Shown: positions 15,963-23,118 of the stretch, one piece after another
Numbering within the stretch: the first letter of the stretch is position 1
How the letters are laid out: every line of letters starts with the position of its first letter
Source of the DNA: Gammaproteobacteria bacterium
Lineage (GTDB): Bacteria; Pseudomonadota; Gammaproteobacteria; SZUA-229
Assembly: GCA_016191795.1 (NCBI GenBank)
Contig: JACPVK010000462.1
Span: 1 to 23,118 of the forward strand
Direction: 5' to 3'
Length of the DNA stretch: 23,118 nt
Notes under the pieces: generated by a model
Told to the model about the DNA's origin: nothing
Database searches by the model: none
What the model saw: the letters and a program-made list of their open reading frames with translations, nothing else
Made by a program: the position numbers and the translations under genes

Positions 15963-17003
15963 CTATTTTTTGGCGGCCTGTTCTATCGCCCGAATGGCAT
16001 CCGCAGAATAAGTAAACGCATCGGAAAACATATGTTCGCGCAAAGCACCCTGTAAAACAAAATCATTAGCGGCAGCATTCACCATGGGTGGCGGACCACT
16101 GATATAAATATCAAAGGGTGATAAATCAGTATATCGGCGTAACACAGCCTGATGCACAAACCCGATTTCCCCCTGCCAGTTATCTGTCACCTGCGGCTCT
16201 GATAACACCGGCGTAAAGCTTATCTGAGGGAATTGTTTTACCCAGCCCTCAACTAGTTCCTGCATATACAAATCACGCAAAGCGCGAACACCCATAAATA
16301 AATGAACTGGGCGTTTAATGCCAACGTGTATCACGTGTTCGACGATGGCTTTTAAGGGTCCAAAACCGGTGCCACCACCCATTAATATAATGGGGCGTAG
16401 TGAGTTTTCGCGCAGGTAAAAATTCCCTAACGGACCTTCCATGCGCATCATGGATTTATCTGGCATGCCATCAAACAAATAATCCGTAAAAAACCCGCCG
16501 TTAACATGGCGGACGTGCAATTCCAGTAACTGGTCGGCATGGGGTGCATTGGCAATAGAAAAAGCACGACGCCGGCCATCATCCATCACAAACTCCACAT
16601 ACTGGCCAGCGTGATAGTGCAGGCGTTCATCGCCTGCCAGTTTTATTTTCAATAACATAACATCGTGTGACAGCTTGTGTTTCTCTTCCACCCGACAACG
16701 AAACTTTCTGACTGGCAGGGCCTGGTTATCCCGTTCATCAATCCGTATGACCAGATCGGATTTCGGCATAGCCATGCAAAACAGCGCCTTGTTTTGCGCT
16801 TCCAGAGCGGCATGCACAACGGCGGGCTGCCGCGGATAGTTAACCTGGCCTCGAACGACCGTACCGGCACAGCTGCCACATACCCCATTTCTACAACCAT
16901 AGGGCAGGTCTATGCCCTGACGCATGGCCGCATCGAGTATGGATTCCTGCTCTCCAACTTCGAATACATGGCCACTGGGTTGAATGGTTACCTTGAAAAA
17001 CAT
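15963..17003 (-). CDS. Ferredoxin-NAD(P)H-type flavoprotein reductase (2Fe-2S, FAD)
   Basis: A 346-residue electron-transfer protein. A plant-type [2Fe-2S] ferredoxin domain (about 1-90) has cluster ligands Cys37, Cys42, Cys45 and Cys76. An FAD-binding barrel (about 100-200) carries 'RAFSIANAP', and a NAD(P)-binding domain (about 205-340) carries 'ILMGGGTGFGPLKAIV' and 'ISGPPPMVN'. Such proteins are often labelled CDP-6-deoxy-delta-3,4-glucoseen reductase after AscD; no deoxysugar genes are nearby, so I treat the acceptor as unknown. It has an ideal Shine-Dalgarno, GGAGGAG (17010-17016), six bases before the ATG. Divergent from the glutaredoxin gene. Confidence 0.9.
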   Translation of the reverse strand: MFFKVTIQPSGHVFEVGEQESILDAAMRQGIDLPYGCRNGVCGSCAGTVVRGQVNYPRQPAVVHAALEAQNKALFCMAMPKSDLVIRIDERDNQALPVRKFRCRVEEKHKLSHDVMLLKIKLAGDERLHYHAGQYVEFVMDDGRRRAFSIANAPHADQLLELHVRHVNGGFFTDYLFDGMPDKSMMRMEGPLGNFYLRENSLRPIILMGGGTGFGPLKAIVEHVIHVGIKRPVHLFMGVRALRDLYMQELVEGWVKQFPQISFTPVLSEPQVTDNWQGEIGFVHQAVLRRYTDLSPFDIYISGPPPMVNAAANDFVLQGALREHMFSDAFTYSADAIRAIEQAAKK

Positions 17004-17132
17004 GGCTTACTCCTCCGGGGGGTAGCGACTATGCGATATATCTGACCAAATGAAAACCCGAAAGACTCTGTAGTTTATCCACGGCCTGTCCATGCTTTGA
17101 TATCATGCGCTGCTTTCCAACAGAGGTGATGT

Positions 17133-17399
17133 ATGGCTCGCGTTAAAATATTCAGTACTGCCCGTTGTCCTATCTGCGACAAAACCAAAAACCTGCTCAA
17201 CAAGTGGGGTGTGCCGTATGTGGAAGCCAAAGTCGATGCCGACAACGCCGCCCTGCGTGAAATGGCCCAGGTAACAGAAGGCGCCCGTACTGTGCCGCAA
17301 ATTGTCATTGACGGTAAATGGATAGGCGGCTTTACCGATCTCACCATGCTGCATATGGATGGTGAACTGGATGAGCTGATTGCTGCCTCCAAAACCTGA
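17133..17399 (+). CDS. Glutaredoxin family protein
   Basis: An 88-residue thioredoxin-fold protein. The redox site is Cys12-Pro-Ile-Cys15, near the N-terminus as in glutaredoxins; the classical motif is CPYC, so Ile replaces Tyr. The cis-proline loop 'RTVPQIVIDGKWIGGFTDL' with the Gly-Gly glutathione-binding segment is intact. A dithiol reductase using glutathione or a related thiol is the likely role, cytoplasmic. It has a good ribosome site (AGAGGTG just before the ATG). It overlaps the next small gene by 20 bases, and it is divergent from the flavoprotein reductase across 129 bases. Confidence 0.92.
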   Translation: MARVKIFSTARCPICDKTKNLLNKWGVPYVEAKVDADNAALREMAQVTEGARTVPQIVIDGKWIGGFTDLTMLHMDGELDELIAASKT

Positions 17400-17586
17400 A
17401 CTCGACTCTTTACCCGGTTGGGTAACCTGGCTGGCCCAGGATGCCGATGGGACCTGGTGGGGTTATGAAGCCAATCCCAATCAACAACATAACGGCTGGT
17501 ATGAAAATGAGGTCGGGCGTTATCTGCGCCTGTATCAGGATCAGCCCAATGAAAACTGGCAGGACAGTTTACGCAAAATAAAATAA
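17380..17586 (+). CDS. Small tryptophan-rich protein, 68 aa, overlapping the glutaredoxin gene
   Basis: I do not recognise a characterised family. The chain is dense in aromatic residues: 'LPGWVTWLAQDADGTWWGY', 'NGWYENEVGRYLRLY' and 'ENWQDSL', with six Trp and four Tyr in 68 residues, and no Cys. It has no signal peptide or membrane helix, so it looks like a small, compact cytoplasmic beta protein. The start is a TTG at 17380 inside the glutaredoxin gene, preceded by GGATGAG; no in-frame ATG exists. The regular aromatic/Gly/Asp pattern supports real coding. Conserved-looking proteins of this kind are familiar as hypotheticals in proteobacteria, but I cannot give a function. Convergent with mnmE, 7 bases apart. 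Confidence 0.75.
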   Translation: MLPPKPELDSLPGWVTWLAQDADGTWWGYEANPNQQHNGWYENEVGRYLRLYQDQPNENWQDSLRKIK

Positions 17587-17593
17587 GCCGTTA

Positions 17594-18940
17594 CTATTTA
17601 CCGATACAAAAACTGGCAAAAATTCTGCCCAGTAAATCATCGGCGGTAAATTCACCTGTTATCTGATTCAGTGCTTCCTGAGCCTGCCTTAATTCCTCGG
17701 CAAGTAATTCACCCGCGCGTAAATCATGTAAACAATGACTCGCGGACAGTAAATGATTGTTCGCATCTTCCAGTGCGTCGAGATGTCGACGCCTGGCCAT
17801 AAACTGGCCTTCACCCGGTTGTTCATAACCCATTATGTGTTTGAGATGTGCGCGCAGAACATCCAGTCCGGCACCGGATTTTGCACTCAGCGCTATTTCT
17901 GTGCCTTGCGCAGTGGTTTTAATTTCCGGCTGGCGCTGAGTCAAATCAATTTTGTTAAAGATACGAGTGATACCAATATGCGGTGGAATTTTATCTTCAA
18001 TCGCCAGATGCTCGTGCGCATGATCGCGATCATCCAGCACCAGTAATAAACGATCTGCCTGTTCTATTTCTTTCCAGGCGCGGCGAATACCTTCCTGTTC
18101 AACCAGATCCGCACTTTCCCGTAAGCCGGCGGTATCAATAATATGCAGCGGCAAGCCATCTATTTGAATATGCACTCGCAACACATCGCGCGTGGTACCG
18201 GGAATGTCAGTCACAATCGCCGCATCGTGCCCGGCCAGCTGATTGAGTAAACTGGATTTACCGGCATTGGGTTTACCCGCAATCACCAGTGTCATGCCTT
18301 CGCGCAATAAACAGCCCTGGCGAGCCGATTGAAATACACTTTGTAGTGCCTGCTGAATACCGGCTAACTGATCGGCAACTTTGCCATCGGAAATAAAATC
18401 AATTTCTTCTTCCGGAAAATCCAGCGCAGCTTCCACATACAAACGCAGCTGAATAATATTTTCCACCAATGCATGAATACTTTGTGAAAACGCACCTTGC
18501 AGGGAACGCACCGCGGCTCGCGCGGCGTCTTCTGAGTCGGCGGCAATTAAATCCGCCACGGCTTCGGCTTGCGCCAGATCGATTTTGTTATTGAGAAAGG
18601 CCTGTTCCGAAAATTCACCGGCTCGTGCCAGACGCGCACCACAGGCGACCACCTGTTTTAGTAACATGTCCAGCACTACTGGACCGCCGTGAGCCTGCAG
18701 CTCCAGTACATCTTCACCGGTAAATGAATGCGGTTTTTGAAAAAACAGCGCGATGCCGGTATCAACGACAGCGTTGTTATGGTCTTTAAAGGACAGATAT
18801 TCGGCGTAACGAATTTTAGGAATATGCCCGAGTATTTGTTCGGCGATTTTTCGACTGGCCGGGCCAGAGACTCTGACTATACCTACACCACCACGACCCG
18901 GTGGTGTGGCGATGGCGGCAATAGTGTCGAGTTTATGCAT
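17594..18940 (-). CDS. mnmE: tRNA uridine-5-carboxymethylaminomethyl modification GTPase MnmE
   Basis: A 448-residue protein that, with MnmG, adds the carboxymethylaminomethyl group at U34 of certain tRNAs. The N-terminal tetrahydrofolate-binding domain (about 1-118) starts 'DTIAAIATPPGRGGVGIVRV'. A helical domain contains an inserted G domain, with G1 'GKPNAGKSSL' at about 222-231, G2/G3 'TDIPGTTRD' and 'DTAGLR', and G4 'NKID'. The protein ends F-C-I-G-K, the conserved C-terminal Cys motif. Normal length and no damage. The ATG at 18940 lacks a clear Shine-Dalgarno. Last gene of the rpmH-rnpA-yidD-yidC-mnmE run, 14 bases after yidC. Confidence 0.98.
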   Translation of the reverse strand: MHKLDTIAAIATPPGRGGVGIVRVSGPASRKIAEQILGHIPKIRYAEYLSFKDHNNAVVDTGIALFFQKPHSFTGEDVLELQAHGGPVVLDMLLKQVVACGARLARAGEFSEQAFLNNKIDLAQAEAVADLIAADSEDAARAAVRSLQGAFSQSIHALVENIIQLRLYVEAALDFPEEEIDFISDGKVADQLAGIQQALQSVFQSARQGCLLREGMTLVIAGKPNAGKSSLLNQLAGHDAAIVTDIPGTTRDVLRVHIQIDGLPLHIIDTAGLRESADLVEQEGIRRAWKEIEQADRLLLVLDDRDHAHEHLAIEDKIPPHIGITRIFNKIDLTQRQPEIKTTAQGTEIALSAKSGAGLDVLRAHLKHIMGYEQPGEGQFMARRRHLDALEDANNHLLSASHCLHDLRAGELLAEELRQAQEALNQITGEFTADDLLGRIFASFCIGK

Positions 18941-18954
18941 GCATCATTGCAGAA

Positions 18955-20616
18955 TTATTTTTCTGCCTCGATACGACGGGTAATCATCCATTGCTGTGCA
19001 ATTGACAACAAATTATTCACTACCCAGTACAACACCAGACCAGCAGGGAAGAAGGCAAAGAATACCGTGAACATAATCGGCATGATCTGGAATATTTTTT
19101 GTTGCATCGGATCAATTGGTGCCGGATTGAGTTTTTGTTGCACAAACATCGACACACCCATAATCAATGGCAAAATGAAGTAAGGATCTTTAATTGACAG
19201 GTTGGTGATCCACAAGGCAAACGGTGCGTTACGCATTTCCACCGATTCCAGCAACACCCAGTACAGGGCGATAAACACCGGAATCTGTACGAGAATGGGC
19301 AAGCACCCGCCCAGTGGATTGATTTTTTCTTCCTTGTACATTTTCATCATGGCCTGTGACATGGCCTGACGATCATCACCAAATCGTTCCTTGAGGGTTT
19401 GCAAACGCGGCGCAATTTTGCGCATTCTGGCCATGGAGCGATAACTGGTTTCACTCAGTTTATAAAACAGTACCTTGACCGAGATGGTCAGGAAAATAAT
19501 CGCCCAGCCCCAGTTATCAAACATAGTGTGGAAAAATTTAAGTAACCAGAATAATGGTTTGGCAAGAATGGTGAGCACACCATAATCAATGGTGAGTTCC
19601 AGTCCGGGTGCAACATTCTGCAAGCTGTCCTGCAATTTGGGACCCACCACCAGCTGGCTGTGGAAACGACCCTGCTCACCGGCATTAATTGTCTGCAATG
19701 GCGACATCAAACCCAGTACATAATGATTGTCTAGCGGAATATGGAACGTATAAGGCTTGTTGCTTTCCTTCTGATCGGGCACCCAGGCAGCCAGGAAGTA
19801 ATGCTGGATCATGGCTGTCCAGCCGCCGGTCATATTTTTATCCAGGTTTTTTTCTTTCAAAAAATCCTGGTCGCCAAGATCATCAAAATCGATTTTTTTG
19901 TATTTGGCTTCTTCGTTGTAAATCACACCGCCGGTATAGGTGTAGATAAACATGGATTCGCTATCCTTGTCAGGTCGAGCGCGTTTTAACTGACGATATT
20001 GTTGGCCCGACCAGACATTGGTACCGGCGTTAACCACATGCTCCACATCAATCACATAACTGTTGCGGTGAAAGGTATAAATCTTTTGGACTTTCACATC
20101 ATTCTGTTGCCACACTAAAGTGACCTGCAGACTGTCCTGACCTTCTGCAAGACGATACTGGTCTTGCGTGGTTTCATAAATAGCATGCTGATTCTGGTTA
20201 TCCGGCACCGGTGATGTTTTGGAAACCAGGCCGGATTGGGCAATATGAAAATGCTTGTCGTGGCTGCCAAATAACTCAAACGGCACATCGAGGTTTTCGG
20301 CGTCTTGCGGATATTTGCGTAACAGCAATTTGCTCACGTCACCACCCTGGGTGTCTATTTCCAGATCCAGTAAATCGGTCACCACTTTCACGGTTTTACG
20401 CGGACTCTGTGTACTGGCTATTGAAGGTGTCATCACCATCGTGCTGGATGAGGCTTCCGGGGTGTCCAGTGCCGTTGACGCTGGCGCAGCAACAGACGTT
20501 GATGGTTGCTCAGCTACCACTGCCGGTTTTGGCGCGTAATCTTTTTGCCATGCATCCCATATTAAAAACAGGATGAAAAATAATGACATGTAAAGCAGTG
20601 TGCGTTGATTTTCCAT
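18955..20616 (-). CDS. yidC: Membrane protein insertase YidC
   Basis: A 553-residue insertase that places membrane proteins in the inner membrane with or without SecYEG. The start is taken at 20616 ('MENQRTLLYMSLFF'); a longer frame to 20724 runs into yidD and has no family match. Membrane helix 1 is at about 6-20, the large periplasmic domain at about 75-330 (after a Pro/Ala/Ser/Thr linker), and the Oxa1-type core from about 345 to 545, with 'NWGWAIIFLTISVKVLFY', 'PLGGCLPILVQIPVFIALYW' and 'LVLYWVVNNLLSIAQQW'. This is the Gram-negative five-helix type. Gap of 22 bases to yidD. Confidence 0.97.
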   Translation of the reverse strand: MENQRTLLYMSLFFILFLIWDAWQKDYAPKPAVVAEQPSTSVAAPASTALDTPEASSSTMVMTPSIASTQSPRKTVKVVTDLLDLEIDTQGGDVSKLLLRKYPQDAENLDVPFELFGSHDKHFHIAQSGLVSKTSPVPDNQNQHAIYETTQDQYRLAEGQDSLQVTLVWQQNDVKVQKIYTFHRNSYVIDVEHVVNAGTNVWSGQQYRQLKRARPDKDSESMFIYTYTGGVIYNEEAKYKKIDFDDLGDQDFLKEKNLDKNMTGGWTAMIQHYFLAAWVPDQKESNKPYTFHIPLDNHYVLGLMSPLQTINAGEQGRFHSQLVVGPKLQDSLQNVAPGLELTIDYGVLTILAKPLFWLLKFFHTMFDNWGWAIIFLTISVKVLFYKLSETSYRSMARMRKIAPRLQTLKERFGDDRQAMSQAMMKMYKEEKINPLGGCLPILVQIPVFIALYWVLLESVEMRNAPFALWITNLSIKDPYFILPLIMGVSMFVQQKLNPAPIDPMQQKIFQIMPIMFTVFFAFFPAGLVLYWVVNNLLSIAQQWMITRRIEAEK

Positions 20617-20638
20617 GAGTAACTTCGTTTTAGTTAGA

Positions 20639-20896
20639 TTAATGTTCGTGTTTATGACAAGCCTGATGCCCGGCTTCCGGCACCGGATCATAGCCACCTT
20701 CATGCCAGGGATGACAGCGACCAATACGTTTCACTGCCAGCCAGCCACCGCGGACTATACCAAATCGGCTAATGGCTTCAATTGCGTAACTGGAACAAGT
20801 CGGTGTATAGCGACAATGCGGGGGCAAAAAAGGGCTGATACCGCTGCGGTAAAACTGGATCAGGCCTATGGCTGTTTTGCGGGCAATTTGGCGCAT
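20639..20896 (-). CDS. yidD: Membrane protein insertion efficiency factor YidD
   Basis: An 85-residue inner-membrane-associated protein. The family core is complete: 'LIQFYRSGISPFLPPHCRYTPTCSSYAIEAI' with its Cys pair, then 'KRIGRCHPWHEGGYDPVP', which includes the third Cys. It assists YidC-dependent insertion. The ATG overlaps the end of rnpA by 31 bases, with AAGG just before it. The C-terminal His-rich tail (last ten residues) is short, as usual in this family. Confidence 0.96.
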   Translation of the reverse strand: MRQIARKTAIGLIQFYRSGISPFLPPHCRYTPTCSSYAIEAISRFGIVRGGWLAVKRIGRCHPWHEGGYDPVPEAGHQACHKHEH

Positions 20897-21240
20897 AGCC
20901 TTTTCCAGTGTTGTGTCAGTGAAGCAAATAATTCCTGATTGCTGGCGCGGGTGGTGTCATCTCGTGCCATCACAACAAAATCAATCGCGGGTAATAATGG
21001 TTGTTGATGCCGAAAGCTTTCACGAACTATGCGTTTTATTCGATTACGATCTATTGCACGTTTGGCGTGCTTTTTTGAAATAGCCAATCCCAGTCGAGCA
21101 TTATCCGACTCGGCACTGGATACGGCCAGTATGGTAAACAATCGGTCGCTGGATCGAATCGGATCTTTAAAAACCCGACTGAACTCGGCGGGCTTCAGCA
21201 GCCGGGCGCGTTTTGGAAACCGCGCCGTCCCGTCAGACAG
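20866..21240 (-). CDS. rnpA: Ribonuclease P protein component; start codon unresolved
   Basis: Binds the RNase P RNA and helps process tRNA 5' ends. The family motif 'RIKRIVRESFR' and 'LGLAISKKHAKRAIDRNR' are present, and the end 'DFVVMARDDTTRA' is normal. The conserved N-terminus 'RFPKRARLLKPAEFSRVFKD' (starting near 21222) is encoded in the same frame, so the gene must begin near or upstream of 21225. However, no ATG, GTG or TTG occurs in this frame between a TAA at 21400-21402 and the TTG at 21141, which would cut off about 26 conserved residues. I placed the start at a CTG (21240) only as a marker. See the finding for alternatives, including an out-of-frame ATG at 21251-21253. Confidence 0.9.
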   Translation of the reverse strand: MSDGTARFPKRARLLKPAEFSRVFKDPIRSSDRLFTILAVSSAESDNARLGLAISKKHAKRAIDRNRIKRIVRESFRHQQPLLPAIDFVVMARDDTTRASNQELFASLTQHWKRLCAKLPAKQP

Positions 21241-21290
21241 GAGTGGCAGACATGGTTGACTGCTCGATGCCGTAGCCGGGTCGATTATAT

Positions 21291-21425
21291 TTAGGCTGAC
21301 AGACGTAACCGGCCTTTGGCACGGCGAGCTTTTAATACTTTGCGACCACCAACTGTGGCCATGCGGGCGCGAAAACCGTGACGGCGGGCGCGTACCAGAT
21401 TACTGGGCTGAAAGGTTCTTTTCAT
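21291..21425 (-). CDS. rpmH: 50S ribosomal protein L34
   Basis: A 44-residue, very basic protein of the large ribosomal subunit. It reads 'MKRTFQPSNLVRARRHGF', followed by 'RARMATVGGRKVLKARRAKG' and a short end, matching L34 over its whole length. The ATG at 21425 has AGG nine bases upstream. First gene of the minus-strand operon with rnpA, divergent from dnaA. The protein product is expected in high amounts, and a strong promoter lies about 40 bases upstream. Confidence 0.98.
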   Translation of the reverse strand: MKRTFQPSNLVRARRHGFRARMATVGGRKVLKARRAKGRLRLSA

Positions 21426-21466
21426 GGTGAAGACCTAGTTTAAAGTCGTAAAAATCAGGGTCGCAG

Positions 21467-21495
21467 ATTCTAATCGCCGCTCACCGCCAAGTCAA
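21467..21495 (-). promoter_or_regulatory. Sigma70 promoter of the rpmH operon
   Basis: On the minus strand TTGACT (21490-21495) and TAGAAT (21467-21472) are separated by exactly 17 bases. Each hexamer has one mismatch to consensus. The predicted start near 21460 leaves a leader of about 35 bases before rpmH. This is the clearest promoter in the window. Confidence 0.75.
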
Positions 21496-21625
21496 AGAAA
21501 ACCTCGCCTCCCGCTATTTTATTCATCTCGTCCGATTGTCTGATGACTGTTCCCCTGGCCAGCTCCCGGATATAGAATGCTCGACCCGCTGCCTGGAAGT
21601 CCAATCTCCCGGCAACAACCTATAA

Positions 21626-21645
21626 GGCGATCAGCATTGATCGCC
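21626..21645. repeat. Perfect 8-base inverted repeat upstream of dnaA
   Basis: GGCGATCA (21626-21633), spacer GCAT, TGATCGCC (21638-21645). Each arm contains a GATC. It lies 67 bases before the dnaA start and directly before a TATAAA (21649-21654). It could be a regulator operator or a leader hairpin for dnaA. No T-run follows, so it is not an ordinary terminator. Confidence 0.6.
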
Positions 21646-21711
21646 GATTATAAATTTGGCGGGTAACATTTTTCACAATCACTCTTTTACTAAAGAAAGC
21701 CGAGGAATACG

Positions 21712-23082
21712 GTGAGCTTTTGGGGCAAGTGCCTGCAATCACTTGAGCAGGAACTATCTGATCAGCAACTCAATACTTGGATTCGACCTTTACAGGTTGT
21801 CGAGGACAGTGAGGTGTTGCGACTACTTGCGCCTAACCGTTTCGTGCTGGATTGGGTAGATCAGCACTTCATGGCGCAGATTCGACAGATTGCCGATCGC
21901 CTGGCCGGTGATCAACCGGTCAAACTATTACTGGAAATTGGTAGCCAGGCTAAAAAACCGCAAACCAAAAATCCGGCCGCCAGCATCCAGGAAGTAACCG
22001 CTGCGGCACCCAAAGCATTCGATTCCCGGCTGGTATCGGATAAACCATCTTCACAACCTGTGGATCACAACCTCAACAGCGGTTTTACCTTCAGCAATTT
22101 TATTGCCGGTAAATCCAATGAGCTGGCCCGCGCGGCGTCACTCCAGGTCGCGGAAAACCCGGGCGGCTCATACAATCCATTGTTTCTGTATGGCGGTGTG
22201 GGTTTGGGTAAAACCCATTTGATGCATGCCGTGGGCAATCGCATGCGTGAGATTCGCACCGATGCGCGAATTGTGTATTTGCATTCAGAACGTTTTGTCG
22301 GCCAGATGATTAAGGCCCTGCAACACAATGCCATTGATGAATTTAAACAGTTTTATCGTACTGTTGATGCCTTACTGATTGATGATATTCAGTTTTTTGC
22401 CGGTAAGGAGCGTTCCCAGGAAGAGTTTTTTCATACTTTTAACGCTCTGCTGGAAAGTGGACGCCAAATCATTCTCACCTGTGATCGCTACCCCAAGGAA
22501 ATTGAAGGTCTGGAAGAGCGACTCAAATCCCGCTTCGGCTGGGGTTTGCCGGTTTGTATCGAGCCACCCGAACTGGAAACACGCGTCGCCATTCTGCACA
22601 AGAAGGCGGAAGAATTTGGTATTAACCTGCCTACTGAAGTCGGGTTCTTTATTGCCAAACGCATTCGGTCTAACATTCGCGAGCTGGAAGGCTCGTTACG
22701 CCGGGTGATGGCTACCGCCAACTTTACCGGTAAACCCATTACCCTGGAATTTGCCAAGGAAACCCTGCGCGATCTCATCGCCTTGCAGGACAAGCTGGTT
22801 ACCATTGATAACATCCAGAAAACCGTTGCCGAATACTACAAAATACGTGGTTCGGATTTGTTATCTAACCGGCGCAGCCGCTCTATTACGCGGCCTCGGC
22901 AACTCGCCATGACACTGGCCAAGGAGCTAACTAACCATAGCTTGCCGGAAATTGGTTCGGCGTTTGGTGGCAGAGACCACACAACTGTTCTGCATGCCTG
23001 CCGTAAAATTGCCGAACTGAGGGAATCGGATTCACGCATTAACGAGGATTATGTCAATTTGTTGCGTACCCTGAGCAATTAA
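21712..23082 (+). CDS. dnaA: Chromosomal replication initiator protein DnaA
   Basis: A 456-residue initiator that binds DnaA boxes and opens the origin. It starts at a GTG, as in E. coli, with a GAGG ribosome site. Domain I (about 1-80) reads 'FWGKCLQSLEQELSDQQLNTW'. A short linker follows, and the AAA+ domain carries Walker A 'GGVGLGKT' (161-168) and Walker B 'LLIDDIQFF'. Domain IV ends with the DNA-binding signature 'GGRDHTTVLHACRKI'. Full normal length, no damage. Divergent from rpmH. Followed by dnaN just outside the window, by synteny. Confidence 0.99.
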   Translation: MSFWGKCLQSLEQELSDQQLNTWIRPLQVVEDSEVLRLLAPNRFVLDWVDQHFMAQIRQIADRLAGDQPVKLLLEIGSQAKKPQTKNPAASIQEVTAAAPKAFDSRLVSDKPSSQPVDHNLNSGFTFSNFIAGKSNELARAASLQVAENPGGSYNPLFLYGGVGLGKTHLMHAVGNRMREIRTDARIVYLHSERFVGQMIKALQHNAIDEFKQFYRTVDALLIDDIQFFAGKERSQEEFFHTFNALLESGRQIILTCDRYPKEIEGLEERLKSRFGWGLPVCIEPPELETRVAILHKKAEEFGINLPTEVGFFIAKRIRSNIRELEGSLRRVMATANFTGKPITLEFAKETLRDLIALQDKLVTIDNIQKTVAEYYKIRGSDLLSNRRSRSITRPRQLAMTLAKELTNHSLPEIGSAFGGRDHTTVLHACRKIAELRESDSRINEDYVNLLRTLSN

Positions 23083-23108
23083 AACCCGGGAAATGAAAGC
23101 CGGTTAAT

Positions 23109-23116
23109 TAAAGGAC
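23109..23116 (+). promoter_or_regulatory. Probable ribosome binding site of the next gene (dnaN expected)
   Basis: AAAGGA lies at the very end of the window, about 30 bases after the dnaA stop, with the expected start just beyond the edge. The gene identity is inferred from the usual dnaA-dnaN order only. Confidence 0.4.
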
Positions 23117-23118
23117 AA

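Larger units (their letters stand above)
21426..21711. other. Divergent rpmH-dnaA intergenic region, no clear DnaA-box cluster
   Basis: This 286-base gap holds the rpmH promoter and the palindrome described separately. In Pseudomonas the oriC lies at this location with several TTATCCACA boxes. Here I see no perfect box on either strand; the nearest is TTTTTCACA (21669-21677), one mismatch from TTATTCACA. A TATAGAAT (21571-21578) could be a dnaA -10, without a good -35. I therefore do not call an origin in the gap. Confidence 0.5.

Noticed and set aside
15963..17003. Dedicated deoxysugar (CDP-ascarylose type) reductase
   Set aside because: Domain order is shared by many ferredoxin reductases, and no sugar-nucleotide genes are nearby.
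17075..17083. TTATCCACG, a near-perfect DnaA box upstream of the glutaredoxin gene
   Set aside because: A single isolated site with one mismatch and no AT-rich or GATC-rich surroundings; expected by chance in a window of this size.
18728..19183. 151-codon plus-strand frame across mnmE and yidC
   Set aside because: Antisense to two certain genes and without motifs.
20617..20724. 36-residue N-terminal extension of YidC
   Set aside because: It overlaps yidD, and YidC proteins begin with the MENQR-type segment at 20616.
20866..21141. Short rnpA starting at the TTG at 21141
   Set aside because: It would delete the conserved N-terminal part of RNase P protein that is encoded in the same frame immediately upstream.
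1..23118. CRISPR array, insertion sequence, prophage, tRNA or rRNA genes
   Set aside because: I looked for repeated spacers, terminal inverted repeats, transposase or integrase motifs and tRNA-like cloverleafs by eye and saw none.

Overview
The window looks like a chromosomal, origin-proximal segment of a gammaproteobacterium. The main evidence is gene order and family assignment. The minus-strand block rpmH-rnpA-yidD-yidC-mnmE sits back to back with dnaA, and the window ends just before where dnaN would start. A second block, argH divergent from algZ-algR-hemC-hemD-hemX-hemY, is an arrangement familiar from Pseudomonas and relatives. I cannot name the genus. Base composition looks even throughout, and I see no insertion sequence, prophage, CRISPR array, tRNA or rRNA.

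Layout. 1-1390: the 3' end of a large gene for an outer-membrane protein that joins beta-propeller-like repeats to a C-terminal beta-barrel. 1475-4454: a tightly overlapping operon with a small multi-span membrane protein (TIGR03546 type), an AsmA-like membrane-anchored protein with a coiled-coil tail (TIGR03545 type) and an alpha/beta-hydrolase. 4512-5592: three small genes, an orphan HPt phosphotransfer protein between two unrecognised proteins. 5607-6973 (minus): a PA2779-like small membrane protein and a PA2778-like lipoprotein with a C39-type peptidase domain and TPR repeats. 7164-8483: a membrane diguanylate cyclase with HAMP and GGEEF. 8532-9929 (minus): argH. 10144-15946: a LytS/LytTR-type two-component pair (AlgZ/AlgR) followed by haem biosynthesis genes hemC and hemD and the associated membrane proteins hemX and hemY. 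15963-17003 (minus): a ferredoxin-reductase-type flavoprotein. 17133-17586: a glutaredoxin-like protein overlapping a tryptophan-rich small protein. 17594-21425 (minus): mnmE, yidC, yidD, rnpA, rpmH. 21712-23082: dnaA.

How the genes work together. Most of the window is housekeeping: replication initiation, ribosomal protein L34, RNase P, membrane insertion, tRNA modification, arginine and tetrapyrrole synthesis. Signalling genes (HPt, diguanylate cyclase, AlgZR) lie between them. The least explained parts are the TIGR03546/TIGR03545 pair, the HPt trio, the PA2778/PA2779 pair and the small protein behind the glutaredoxin.

The most unusual sequence observation is at rnpA. The conserved N-terminus is encoded in a frame that contains no ATG, GTG or TTG upstream of it. 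The only nearby ATG is in another frame and reaches a UGA after six codons. This could be an unusual start, recoding, or a one-base sequence error. Otherwise the window is mostly ordinary core genome, and I do not claim a new defence or mobile system in it.
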